DNA of 64,000 nt from the NCBI RefSeq assembly GCF_902459535.1, contig NZ_LR699554.1:620001-684000 (forward strand), written 5' to 3'. Both the position numbers and the translations under genes were made by a program. Shown here in pieces: positions 8,494 through 17,040 of the stretch. The notes beneath the pieces are model-generated. The model was not told where the DNA came from and searched no databases. It saw nothing but the letters and a program-made list of their open reading frames with translations. How positions within the stretch are numbered: the stretch's first letter is position 1; each line of letters opens with the position of its first letter. This DNA is from Paraburkholderia dioscoreae. Its GTDB lineage: Bacteria > Pseudomonadota > Gammaproteobacteria > Burkholderiales > Burkholderiaceae.

Positions 8494-9414
8494 TCAGATC
8501 TCGAACGTCATTCCGTCATACGCCACTTCAATGCCGTGTTCGGTCAGGATGCGGCGCTCGGGGCCATCCTCGACGAGAATCGGATTGGTGTTGTTGATGT
8601 GAATGAGCACCTTGCGGGCATTGTGCGCGCCGAGCGAGTCCAGCACCTCGATCATGCCGCCGGGGCCGGACTGCTGCAGATGGCCCATGTCGGCCGCGGT
8701 CTTCTTCGAGAGACCCAGGCGGATCATTTCATCGGCGGTCCACAGCGTGCCGTCGACGAGCAGCAGATCGGCCTCGCGCATCGCCGCGAGCACATGCGCT
8801 TCGATTGCGCCGAGTCCGGGCGCGTAGAACACGCGCTTGCCGGTCTGCCGGTTCGTGATGACAAGTCCGATGTTGTCGCCGCGCTGGGGTGCGTTGCGAT
8901 GCGGCGAATAGGGCGGCGCCTTGCTCGATAGCGGCAGCGCGTCGATCTGCACGCCGTTGAGCGCATCTACGGTCAGCGGCACGCCGTCGAGCGCGATACG
9001 CCGATGCTCGACGCCGCAATAGTGCGAGAGGATCGGCGCAACCGGAAAACCGCTGCACAAGTCTTGCCATACCGCATCGGTCGCATAGAGCGGCAGCGGC
9101 GTGTCGCGTTCGCGCAGCATCAGTAGGCCGGTCACGTGATCGATCTGCGCGTCGATAACCAGCACCGCGGCAATGCCGCTGTCGCGCGCGCGGCGAGCCG
9201 GCTGCAATTCCGGGTTGGCGGCGATCTGCGCGAGCAGATCGGGCGACGCGTTGACGAGCAGCCAGTCCTCGCCGTTCGCGCTCACCGCGATCGACGATTG
9301 CGTGCGGCGTGTTGCCTTTATCGTGCCGTGCCGCACGCCGTCGCAATTGCGGCAATTGCAGTTCCATTGCGGGAAACCGCCGCCCGCCGACGAGCCGAGT
9401 ACCTTGATCTTCAT
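8494..9414 (-). CDS. pqqB: PqqB, metallo-beta-lactamase-fold PQQ biosynthesis protein
   Basis: 306 residues from the ATG at 9414. The start MKIKVLGSSAGGGFPQWNC is the hallmark of PqqB, followed by CRNCDGVRHGT (a Cys pair) and IDAQIDHVTGLLMLRE. It belongs to the metallo-beta-lactamase fold and is assigned to hydroxylation of the Glu-Tyr precursor. Its ATG overlaps the stop of the upstream hydrolase gene (ATGA), so translation is coupled. An 82-bp gap separates it from pqqC. Confidence 0.96.
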   Translation of the reverse strand: MKIKVLGSSAGGGFPQWNCNCRNCDGVRHGTIKATRRTQSSIAVSANGEDWLLVNASPDLLAQIAANPELQPARRARDSGIAAVLVIDAQIDHVTGLLMLRERDTPLPLYATDAVWQDLCSGFPVAPILSHYCGVEHRRIALDGVPLTVDALNGVQIDALPLSSKAPPYSPHRNAPQRGDNIGLVITNRQTGKRVFYAPGLGAIEAHVLAAMREADLLLVDGTLWTADEMIRLGLSKKTAADMGHLQQSGPGGMIEVLDSLGAHNARKVLIHINNTNPILVEDGPERRILTEHGIEVAYDGMTFEI

Positions 9415-10451
9415 GCCGCGCGGCGCAGAACGCGCCCCTCGTCGTGAGTGGTTGGGAGGAACATCATCGCGAGTGCTGCGGCAACGCGTTCGTGCAGCTT
9501 CGGGTCGCTCGCCAGGTGGCCGGCGCGCACGTATTCGACGCGTGCCGCGGGAACGGCACGCACGAGGCGTCGCAGATTGTCCGGCGGGCACACCGGATCA
9601 CGCGAGCCATGCACGGCGACGAGCCGCACGCCTGCCGCGGCGGCGCCGCGCGCCAGCGAGAGCAGACGGGTGTCGCCGAGCCAGCAGCGATGCATGAGGT
9701 AGTGAGCCTGAATCCGGTACTTGCCGATCAGCTTGCGCGTGTCTTGACGCGAACTTCTTGCGGGCGAGCGTGAGCGGCGTGAGGTGGCACTGGCGAGCAC
9801 GGCATTTTCATAGCCGCGCCATGCGAGCGCGAGTGCATGCTGTTGCGCCTGGTTCGCGTTTCCGCCGCGTTGCAACCGGGCATGGCAGCATGCCAGCAAC
9901 GAAGCGGGCCGGTCGCACTGCGCGGCCGCACACAACTGCGCCCATGCGCGCGGCGCGCGTTTGCGCGCCGTGACGAACAACCCGCGAACCTCGCGCGAGG
10001 AAGTGAGAAACAGGCCACGCATCACCACGCCCGTCACAGACTGCGGATGCCGGCCGGCATAGGCGAGCGCGAGCGCGGCGCCCCATGAGCCGCCGAGCAC
10101 GCCCCAGCGTTCGACGCCGAGCCGGACACGGATCGCTTCGATATCTTCGATCAGCCGGTCGGTGCGGTTATGGCGCACGCTGCCGTGCGGCGTCGAGGCG
10201 CCGGTGCCGCGCTGGTCGATCAGCACGACCCTGAAGCGCGTCAGATCGAAGAGCCGCAGTGCGCCAGGCTGACTGCCGCTGCCCGGACCGCCGTGCAGCA
10301 CGACCACCGGCACGCCGTCAGCCGCACCGGCTACGGTGAACGACACGCGATGCCCATCGCGCGTACGCAGCGCGTCGACCGTCAGCGGCGCTTGTGGTGA
10401 AGCGTGCCGTGCCCCTGGCGTTGACCCGGAACTTGAGGCGCGCCGCATCAT
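9411..10451 (-). CDS. Alpha/beta hydrolase, proline iminopeptidase-like (S33)
   Basis: 346 residues. It has the oxyanion HGGPG at 53-57, the nucleophile elbow GGSWGAAL with S122, an acidic-residue region GSRDPVCPPD and a late His in AGHLAS. This is the arrangement of prolyl aminopeptidases, which remove N-terminal Pro from peptides. Its start overlaps the cytochrome b561 stop (ATGATG/TGA) and its stop overlaps the pqqB start, so it is locked into the pqq operon. A role in trimming PqqA or its cross-linked product is an attractive inference, since PQQ synthesis needs a protease and no pqqF/pqqG-type gene is visible here. Substrate specificity cannot be read from sequence alone. Confidence 0.82.
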   Translation of the reverse strand: MMRRASSSGSTPGARHASPQAPLTVDALRTRDGHRVSFTVAGAADGVPVVVLHGGPGSGSQPGALRLFDLTRFRVVLIDQRGTGASTPHGSVRHNRTDRLIEDIEAIRVRLGVERWGVLGGSWGAALALAYAGRHPQSVTGVVMRGLFLTSSREVRGLFVTARKRAPRAWAQLCAAAQCDRPASLLACCHARLQRGGNANQAQQHALALAWRGYENAVLASATSRRSRSPARSSRQDTRKLIGKYRIQAHYLMHRCWLGDTRLLSLARGAAAAGVRLVAVHGSRDPVCPPDNLRRLVRAVPAARVEYVRAGHLASDPKLHERVAAALAMMFLPTTHDEGRVLRRAA

Positions 10452-11014
10452 GGCAGCATCCTCGCCAGCAGATTGTCGCGGTCGATCAACTGATGCTTGA
10501 GCGCGCCCGCCACGTGCAGCACGATCAATACGATCAGCGCATAGCCGATCGCCTGATGAAGGCCGAAGAAGAGTTCGCGCAAACCTGCGTCGTCCCAGCC
10601 CCACTTCGGCAGCGGGAGACCCCAGAAGCGCGTCCCGTAGCGGTTGAACGACGAACCCAGATAGCCGCACACCGGCATCGCGACCATTGCCACGTATAAA
10701 AGGCCCTGCGTAGTGCGCGCGGCGGCGCGTTGCCACGGTCGCATCGGCGGCAAGGGCGGCCGGTTGAAGGCCACACGCGCCATGATGCGCAGAAGCACCA
10801 GCAGGAAAACCGTCAGTCCGACCGACTTGTGAAGGTTGAGCAGCGTCGCCTTGAGCGGCATCCCCTTCGGCAGTCCGACCATATAGAGTCCGAGCGCAAG
10901 CAGGCCGATGATGCCGAGAGCAATCAGCCAGTGCAGCGCGATCATTACGCCGGCATAGCGCGGCGCGGGCGCTTCGGCGCCCGGCGACAGGTGGGAAGAA
11001 TGCGCTATCGTCAT
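10448..11014 (-). CDS. Cytochrome b561-family membrane protein
   Basis: 188 residues from the ATG at 11014 with an AAGGAGAC ribosome site. Four membrane segments are visible, with candidate haem-ligand histidines in MIALHWL (H28), NLHKSVG (H62), FFGLHQAIG and LIVLHVAG. Bacterial b561 proteins shuttle electrons between quinone and periplasmic acceptors. It is the first gene of the pqq operon and lies 77 bp after fhcC. A link to electron disposal from a quinoprotein dehydrogenase is inference. Confidence 0.88.
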   Translation of the reverse strand: MTIAHSSHLSPGAEAPAPRYAGVMIALHWLIALGIIGLLALGLYMVGLPKGMPLKATLLNLHKSVGLTVFLLVLLRIMARVAFNRPPLPPMRPWQRAAARTTQGLLYVAMVAMPVCGYLGSSFNRYGTRFWGLPLPKWGWDDAGLRELFFGLHQAIGYALIVLIVLHVAGALKHQLIDRDNLLARMLP

Positions 11015-11091
11015 GCTGTCTCCTTCGTTATCCGGTGTTTCTGTCGAACACCGTTTGACGGGCTGTTTTGCGTGCCATCCGGTTCCGGCGA

Positions 11092-11937
11092 CTAACTCAC
11101 GACCAGTATTTCCCCTCGTCCGTCGACCGCGAGATCGCCCGCGTGGCGCGTCGGCAAACTCGCCGTGCGCCACTGCGAAAAAGGCGCGATTTCAATGGCG
11201 AGACTGCGCACGAGGAGCGCCCAGAACACGTCGAAACCGCGGCCGCCTTCGGTGAACGTCGGCGGCAAGTGCGCCGGCCGCTGGGCGAGCAGGAGCGTGC
11301 CGCGCCTCATACCGTACGCATAATGCGCGCCGAGTTGACCGCCGATACCAATGGTGCCCGCCACCAGTCGCGACGCGGCAAAATCGCCCGCGTTGCCGCC
11401 GACCAGCACGAGGCCGCGGCGCATGCGATCGGCAAGCCGTGCACCCGCGTTGCCATGAATCGTCAGCGTGCCGCCCGTCATGCCTTCCATGTCGCCGGCG
11501 AGCGCGCCGGCGGCGAAATCGCCGCTATGGCCGGTCACCGTCAGGCGGCCGCCGCGCATTTCGCACGCTGTGAAATGTCCGGCGTCGCCTTCGATGTGCA
11601 GCATGCCGCCCGCCATCTGGAAACCGCTGTAGTCGCCGGTCGAACCGTGAACGACGAGGTGCCCGTCCGTCATCCGTGCACCGACGCGGTCGAGCCACGG
11701 CTCTGCGTTCTCGAACACCAGGGTGGCGCCGGCGTGAGGCGCTTCTGAGACATCGGCGGCTTCATTGCGTGACACGTGGAATATATCGCCCACGATACAC
11801 CTGTCGTTGCCCGCGGGCAGGACCATGCGCTCGATGTCCGCCACGCTCATCGCCGCGAGCGGCATCGGCAGCAGGGAGGAAGCGTCGACCCGGAAACCCG
11901 GCGGCGTTTTCACGCGCAGCGTTGTGCGTTGACTCAT
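11092..11937 (-). CDS. fhcC: FhcC, formyltransferase/hydrolase complex subunit C
   Basis: 281 residues. It has the glutamate-synthase-like beta-helix of formylmethanofuran dehydrogenase subunit C: repeated G-x-x-G-D turns (STGDYSGFQMAGG, EGDAGHF, TGHSGDFAAGAL, HGNAGARLADRM, GGNAGDFAASRL). In aerobic methylotrophs the Fhc complex hydrolyses formyl-methylofuran to formate. The start overlaps the fhcD stop by 4 bp. It is last in the fhcBADC order read along the minus strand. Confidence 0.95.
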   Translation of the reverse strand: MSQRTTLRVKTPPGFRVDASSLLPMPLAAMSVADIERMVLPAGNDRCIVGDIFHVSRNEAADVSEAPHAGATLVFENAEPWLDRVGARMTDGHLVVHGSTGDYSGFQMAGGMLHIEGDAGHFTACEMRGGRLTVTGHSGDFAAGALAGDMEGMTGGTLTIHGNAGARLADRMRRGLVLVGGNAGDFAASRLVAGTIGIGGQLGAHYAYGMRRGTLLLAQRPAHLPPTFTEGGRGFDVFWALLVRSLAIEIAPFSQWRTASLPTRHAGDLAVDGRGEILVVS

Positions 11938-12893
11938 GCGCGGCTCCCGTCGAGGCCGGCTGCGAGGCTGTGAAGATGGAAGTGGTAAGGCCCCAGCTTG
12001 CCGCCGTAGTTGCCCGCCGAAATCCGCAGCAGGCCGGCCGCGCGTCCGAGCCCGGTGGCCGCGCCGATACCCGCGGTCATGGCGGCGCCCACGTCCGTAC
12101 CCGTGAGCCCGTCGATCACGATTTCGAGCACGCTGCCGACTTCCGCGCTCAGTTCGCTGTGCGCCGAGAGACCCGTGAGCGTGGGGCAGAACGCGTCGTT
12201 GGTGGATGCGCTCGCGCCTTTGTATTTCGAGCCGACCTTCGAACCCGAGCGCACGACGCCGCCCGGGAACGGCATGATCACGTTCGGCAGCCTGCGCATG
12301 GCGGCGACCGCGGCCTCGGCGGCGGCGAGTGCGGCGTCGATATCGCGCGCCAGCAGAATCAGGTTGCCGCCGCCCACGGCTTTGACGGTGAGCGCAGTGT
12401 CTTCGCAGACGAACTCGCCGTCCATCACCGGCACGCGCCAGTAACGCGTGTCGCCGAGCATCTTCGAGATCTGCCAGCCGTCGCCGAAAAAGCGCAGACC
12501 ACTGCCGAGCGACGCCCGGTCGGACAGCGGCGCGCGGCTCGTTTCGGCGTCGATGCCGCCGTACACAGCGGTGGTCGGGCAGGTGAGCACGCATTGCCCG
12601 ACGCGCCGTTCGATCTGTTTGGCCAGTTCCTTCGACGAGACCGCGAACAGCAGTACCGTCACGCCCGGCCGGCCATCGGGCGTTTGCCCGGCCGGCAGCA
12701 TGCGTTCGACGCCCGCTTCGCAGCCGCAGCCGATCACCGAGGTGGCGAAACCCGTCAGCGAGTTGGCGGCGTTCATCGCCCAGGCCGGCGTATGGGCGGT
12801 GATGACGAGCCGTGTTGCCTTCATCGGAAAGGCTTCCGCGAAGGTGGCGTCGATCGTGGTGCCGTTGATCTGCAGGGTCGCCGGTTCGCTCAT
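11934..12893 (-). CDS. fhcD: FhcD, formylmethanofuran:H4MPT formyltransferase
   Basis: 319 residues. It matches the formyltransferase (Ftr/FhcD) family: AEAFPMKATRLVITA near the N-terminus, FATSVIGCGCEAG, and the C-terminal NYGGKLGPYHFHL. It moves the formyl group from formyl-H4MPT to methylofuran as part of the Fhc complex. The chosen ATG at 12893 follows an AAAGGCGAAG ribosome site, 20 bp after the fhcA stop. Confidence 0.96.
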   Translation of the reverse strand: MSEPATLQINGTTIDATFAEAFPMKATRLVITAHTPAWAMNAANSLTGFATSVIGCGCEAGVERMLPAGQTPDGRPGVTVLLFAVSSKELAKQIERRVGQCVLTCPTTAVYGGIDAETSRAPLSDRASLGSGLRFFGDGWQISKMLGDTRYWRVPVMDGEFVCEDTALTVKAVGGGNLILLARDIDAALAAAEAAVAAMRRLPNVIMPFPGGVVRSGSKVGSKYKGASASTNDAFCPTLTGLSAHSELSAEVGSVLEIVIDGLTGTDVGAAMTAGIGAATGLGRAAGLLRISAGNYGGKLGPYHFHLHSLAAGLDGSRA

Positions 12894-12913
12894 TGTGTGC
12901 GCTTCGCCTTTGC

Positions 12914-14614
12914 TCAGCCGTTCGCGAGACATTCGACCGGCAGCAGTCTGCCGCCGCGGCAGCAGTTGCAGATCTCGTCGTCGCCGATTGCGGCATGCGC
13001 GAAGTTGTTCGCGAGATTGGCGTCGCCGTAGGCACGCAGCGTCTTCTCGATGCCCCGGTCGAAGTCGGGCGAAACGAAATGGATGCCGCCCGTGGGCGTG
13101 GCGACGAGCGTGCCGTCGCGCGCGACCAGTTCGCCGTCCTTGAACACATAAGCGGGCGACGTAAACATCCGCTCGCGGTCCGCGTCGTCGCGATAGACGG
13201 CAATGTCCGCCGCCGCGCCGACGCCCAGATGGCCCCGGTCGCGCAACCCGAGCAGGCGTGCCGGGCCGGCGCGCGTGATGATGGCGATTTCGTACAGCGA
13301 GAACTCGCGTTGCAACTGCGGCAACGCGCTCGCCACCTGTGCGTCGGCATTGAGCTTCGCGAGTTGCTCGCCGCGAAACGATTTGTCCATCAGCAGGCGG
13401 ATCAGATGCGGATAGCTCGTGAACGGACCGCCGTTCGGATGATCGGTGGTCATCGCGACGCGCCACGGGTCGTCGATCAGCAGAAAGATCTCGAGGCCGA
13501 TGATCCACTGCAACGCATTCACGTAGCTCTGCTCGCGATAGCGGAACGGCACCACGCCGCAGCCCGCGTCGCATTCGATATCGCCGATCACCCATTTGTG
13601 CGGACGCGCGAGCGGCGTGTTGCGGAACTGCATCATGGTGTCACCCGATGCGGTGACGGTCTGCCCGAAGATGATCTGTCCGACGTCGATCGACACGTTC
13701 GGCCGCGCGTTCACCGCTTCGGCGATCTGCCGCGCGCCCGACGAAAACTTTTGCGGACCCTCGGTGCCATAGCTATGAAACTGGATATGCGTGAGATGGA
13801 TCGGCAGGCCGTCGGCGGCATCCATCGTGGCGATCGTCGAATCGATGTTGCCGGGCACGCCGAGATTGCTCGCATGCACATGTAGCGGATGCGGCACGCG
13901 CAGTTCGGTCAACGCGCGCGAGAGGGTGTGCAGCACCTCGCGCGGCGTGATGCCGTAATGCACGTGCGGCTCGTCCACGTTCAGCGAACGCTGGTTGAAC
14001 TTGAACGCCGAGATGCCGCCGGGATTGACGACCTTCACGCCGAGCGCCTTGCTCGCATGAATCGTCCAGCCGATGTAGTCGCGCAGCCGCTCGAAGTCGT
14101 CGCGCGCGGCGAGCATCTGCAGGAACAGTTCGTCGTTGCCGAGCATCACGTACGCGCCGTGATCGATGATCGGCGTGTCGCCCATTTCGAGGTGCGTGTG
14201 GCGCGCGTTGGACGGCATCATGGCCGGTTCGAACGCGGCCGTGTAGCCCATTTCGGCGTAGCGGTAGCCGGTTGCGAGCGTGCCGGGCGTGCAGACTCCG
14301 CACGACGGCAGCCGCAGATAGCGGCCGTTCGCATCCTGCACCGATTCGTAGGCGGCGTCCCGCACACGGTCGTCGCGATGATCCTCGGGCAGCAGCAGGC
14401 GCGAAAGATTGGTCTTGCCGCCGCCGATATGCGAGTGCATGTCGATGCCGCCTGCCATCACGATCATGCCGGTGGCATCGTATTCATGGTCGGCCGGCGT
14501 ACCGGCGGGCACGTCGACAATGCGGCCGTCGCGGATCGCCAGGTCGCGGCGCTCGCCGTTCACGCCGTTGGTGGGATCGAAGAGCGTGCCGCCCTTGAGC
14601 CGGATCAGACTCAT
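12914..14614 (-). CDS. fhcA: FhcA, formylmethanofuran hydrolase subunit (amidohydrolase)
   Basis: 566 residues, an amidohydrolase-superfamily protein like archaeal FwdA/FmdA. Metal-site residues include H60 and H62 (GGIDMHSHIGG), with later His in PLHVHASN and PIHLTHIQFHS. It hydrolyses formyl-methylofuran, releasing formate. Its ATG overlaps the fhcB stop by 4 bp. The C-terminus (AHAAIGDDEICNCCRGGRL) carries three Cys. Confidence 0.96.
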   Translation of the reverse strand: MSLIRLKGGTLFDPTNGVNGERRDLAIRDGRIVDVPAGTPADHEYDATGMIVMAGGIDMHSHIGGGKTNLSRLLLPEDHRDDRVRDAAYESVQDANGRYLRLPSCGVCTPGTLATGYRYAEMGYTAAFEPAMMPSNARHTHLEMGDTPIIDHGAYVMLGNDELFLQMLAARDDFERLRDYIGWTIHASKALGVKVVNPGGISAFKFNQRSLNVDEPHVHYGITPREVLHTLSRALTELRVPHPLHVHASNLGVPGNIDSTIATMDAADGLPIHLTHIQFHSYGTEGPQKFSSGARQIAEAVNARPNVSIDVGQIIFGQTVTASGDTMMQFRNTPLARPHKWVIGDIECDAGCGVVPFRYREQSYVNALQWIIGLEIFLLIDDPWRVAMTTDHPNGGPFTSYPHLIRLLMDKSFRGEQLAKLNADAQVASALPQLQREFSLYEIAIITRAGPARLLGLRDRGHLGVGAAADIAVYRDDADRERMFTSPAYVFKDGELVARDGTLVATPTGGIHFVSPDFDRGIEKTLRAYGDANLANNFAHAAIGDDEICNCCRGGRLLPVECLANG

Positions 14615-16011
14615 GGCTGCACCTGTGCGGCGGGTTGGGCGTGGAGCCGCTCAGCCAGTCGCGATGCGATCGCCGCCACTGACGGCAGCGCCGCACCGCG
14701 TGCGGCAGCGAGCGGCATCACGACCGAGCCGTCGACGCGAAACAGATGTCCGCCGCTATCGATGCCAGGCGTGGCGACGGGAATGAACACGGTGGCGCCG
14801 CCACGCGATTTCGCGGCCTGCGCTAAAGCGGGATGGCCGAGCACGATCGCCGGTACGTCTTCGGCGAGCGCTTGCGGCCAGGCCGGCGGCGCGAAGCTGG
14901 CGACCCACAGCAAGGCATCGATCTCGCCCTCGGCGAGCAGTCGGGCCGTGCGGTAGCGATACGGATCGTAGTCGAGCGGCGCCGTGCCGGCGATGCGTGC
15001 GGGCGTGGAGACACGAGTACGGAGCGGCAGACCCGAAAGCCAGGTCACGGTCTGATTGACGGTCAGCGCGCCGTCGTCGCCGCCGAGCGCGAGACAGCCG
15101 GCGCGTACGGTGCGGTTGGCCGCCTTGACGATCCGGTTCAATGCTTCGATCAGCAGCGCGGCGTGCGGGCCGGGCAGCGCCGCAGGTTCGTAGACGAGCA
15201 CGGTGTAGTGCGCGGCGGCGATGCGTGCTTGTAGCGTGGCAAGCGCTTCTGCTGCACCCGTGCTGTCGTCCTGCAATGCGCCAGGCTCACGGCCTTCGCT
15301 AAGTGCGGACCAGAGCGCGAGCGTGTCGAAAGGATCGGCGTCCGGCAGGAGCGCTTCGATTCGCGCATTCGCCAGGCTGCTCGCCGCCGGGTCAGGTGTG
15401 CAGCCGACGAACACCAGGTCGCGTTGCTGCTGCGTGCCTTCCAGCGTACGCGCGAAGAAACGCGGGTAACGCTGCGACGGCCGGCAGCCGAAAAACACCA
15501 GCAGGTCCGCACGTGAACGCACTTCGGACAGCGTCGTGAAGAACGACCCACGATCCTGTAATGGCAGCGTGGCCGCGCTCATCGCATCGCCGTGCAGATG
15601 ATCGAGAATGGCGCCGCAGCCAGCGGCGAGCGTGTACAGCGCACGGGTGCCGGCAACGTCCGTGGTCAGCGAGCCGAACAACGGGCGGCGTGCCGAGGCA
15701 AGTATCCGCGCCGCGCTCGCCAGTGCGGTATCGAGATCCGCGTCTTGACCATCGACGCTGTTGCCGCACTGCGCATCCGCACTGCCATAGCATGCGAGCG
15801 CTTGCGCGAGGCGCGGGCATTCGGTATCGGGCACCGCGAGCGTGGCGTCTTCGCGCGACTCGACGACGAGGTCGTCGCATAGCAGCGGGCAGAACGGACA
15901 GATCCAATCGCGCGTAACCGGCGAGGCGGGCGCGCTGGTCGCGGCCGACGGGCTCGTGGACGATGGATCGATGGACGAGAGGTGCATGGCCGCACTTTTA
16001 GCAAGCTCCAT
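14611..16011 (-). CDS. fhcB: FhcB, formyltransferase/hydrolase complex subunit B
   Basis: 466 residues from the ATG at 16011; an ATG at 15987 is also possible and neither has a strong ribosome site. It resembles the molybdopterin-type FwdB subunit. After a Ser/Ala-rich leader the conserved block DWICPFCPLLCDDL keeps C38, C41 and C45 in a CxxCxxxC pattern. In aerobic methylotrophs Fhc acts as a hydrolase, so FhcB is thought to be structural. It is first in fhcBADC, with 262 bp free upstream that likely hold the promoter. Confidence 0.93.
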   Translation of the reverse strand: MELAKSAAMHLSSIDPSSTSPSAATSAPASPVTRDWICPFCPLLCDDLVVESREDATLAVPDTECPRLAQALACYGSADAQCGNSVDGQDADLDTALASAARILASARRPLFGSLTTDVAGTRALYTLAAGCGAILDHLHGDAMSAATLPLQDRGSFFTTLSEVRSRADLLVFFGCRPSQRYPRFFARTLEGTQQQRDLVFVGCTPDPAASSLANARIEALLPDADPFDTLALWSALSEGREPGALQDDSTGAAEALATLQARIAAAHYTVLVYEPAALPGPHAALLIEALNRIVKAANRTVRAGCLALGGDDGALTVNQTVTWLSGLPLRTRVSTPARIAGTAPLDYDPYRYRTARLLAEGEIDALLWVASFAPPAWPQALAEDVPAIVLGHPALAQAAKSRGGATVFIPVATPGIDSGGHLFRVDGSVVMPLAAARGAALPSVAAIASRLAERLHAQPAAQVQP

Positions 16012-16273
16012 GCCGATCCGGATGCATGGCGATGGCGCGGGTGTGCGGCGAATGGTGCGCCGCTCATGTGGCACTGCGCTTAAAGGGATCGATACGGCCG
16101 CCGTTTGCGCGATGCGCCGCATCTGCCCAGCCGAATCGGCGTCACGCCTGCCGGCTGCGCCGCACAGGTTGTGTGTCAATCTGGAGCAGAGTGTCACGAA
16201 CTGCCACATCAGCTTGCCGTTCGTTTACATCCACACCCTCTCCGACGTTTGGCATGGAATTTGTATGGCTCGC

Positions 16274-17026
16274 CTATGTGGATTCGATGAGCGGCGCGCC
16301 GATCTGCCGATCATGCAGCGCGGACGCGACGAGCCACGCAGAAGCACCGCTGCGGGCCGCTGCCGCAACATCGTCGCGATGGCGAATGCCGCCCGCTCCG
16401 ATCACGGCGGAATGCGCGGGAGCAACGGCACGAATGCGTTCGACCGTGGCGAGATCGGGGCCGTCGTAGCTGCCCACCTGATCGAGCGTCATTGCGATCA
16501 CTCTTCGAGGCCACCACGCGGAGGTGCGCTCGAATGCGGTGGCGGTGAGTAGTTGGCCGGTGCGGTGGTCGAGCGAAAGGATCGGCGAGAGACCGGCGGC
16601 TTCGGCGGCGCGCAGCGCGTCGATGTCGCGCAGCGACTCGGTGCCGAATACGGGCACGAGGGTCGCGAGATCGTGCGGAGCAGGTTGGCTGTTGCTGTTG
16701 CGCTTGCAGGTTGCTTCGATGCGTTCGAACAGCGAATGCATCGAGGTGTAGTCGGCATAGCCCGCGTCGAGCCAGATGTCAGTGCCGGGCAGGGCGGCAC
16801 GCAGTGCAGCGAGCGTCTCGACATGAGCGCCTTGCTGAAGGATCGCGCCGAGGTCGGCGATATAGAGCGTTCGTGCGCCGCTTGCCGCAAGCAGCGCACG
16901 GGCGATGTGAAGCGGCTCGCTGGTGGCGGCGAGCGACGAGCGGATGGGCCGATAGGCCGTTCGTTCGCCGCGCACCGCGCGCACCACGTGGCCGTCGAGC
17001 AGATCGAGAACCGGTATCACCTGCAT
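16274..17026 (-). CDS. HisA/HisF-related TIM-barrel protein of the C1 cluster
   Basis: 250 residues. It begins like HisA (MQVIPVLDLLDGHVVRAVRG) and has the related segments LYIADLGAI, WLDAGYAD and AVIGAGGIRHRDDVA. Unlike HisA it has diverged core motifs and sits among methanopterin and methylofuran genes. HisA-like proteins recur in H4MPT gene clusters of methylotrophs, but their reaction is not known to me. Its ribosome site (AAGGAA) overlaps the start codon of the divergent ATP-grasp gene. Confidence 0.85.
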   Translation of the reverse strand: MQVIPVLDLLDGHVVRAVRGERTAYRPIRSSLAATSEPLHIARALLAASGARTLYIADLGAILQQGAHVETLAALRAALPGTDIWLDAGYADYTSMHSLFERIEATCKRNSNSQPAPHDLATLVPVFGTESLRDIDALRAAEAAGLSPILSLDHRTGQLLTATAFERTSAWWPRRVIAMTLDQVGSYDGPDLATVERIRAVAPAHSAVIGAGGIRHRDDVAAAARSGASAWLVASALHDRQIGAPLIEST

Positions 17027-17040
17027 AGGGGCGCGTTCCT

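Noticed and set aside
11050..11075. TGGCACG box before cytochrome b561 (minus strand)
   Set aside because: The -24 half is perfect, but the -12 half reads ACAG at the required spacing, so the element is incomplete.
16250..16265. TGGCATGGAATTTGTA as a promoter for the mfnD-like gene
   Set aside because: The -12 GC dinucleotide is lost and the site is almost 800 bp from the gene across an opposing gene; kept only as a side remark.
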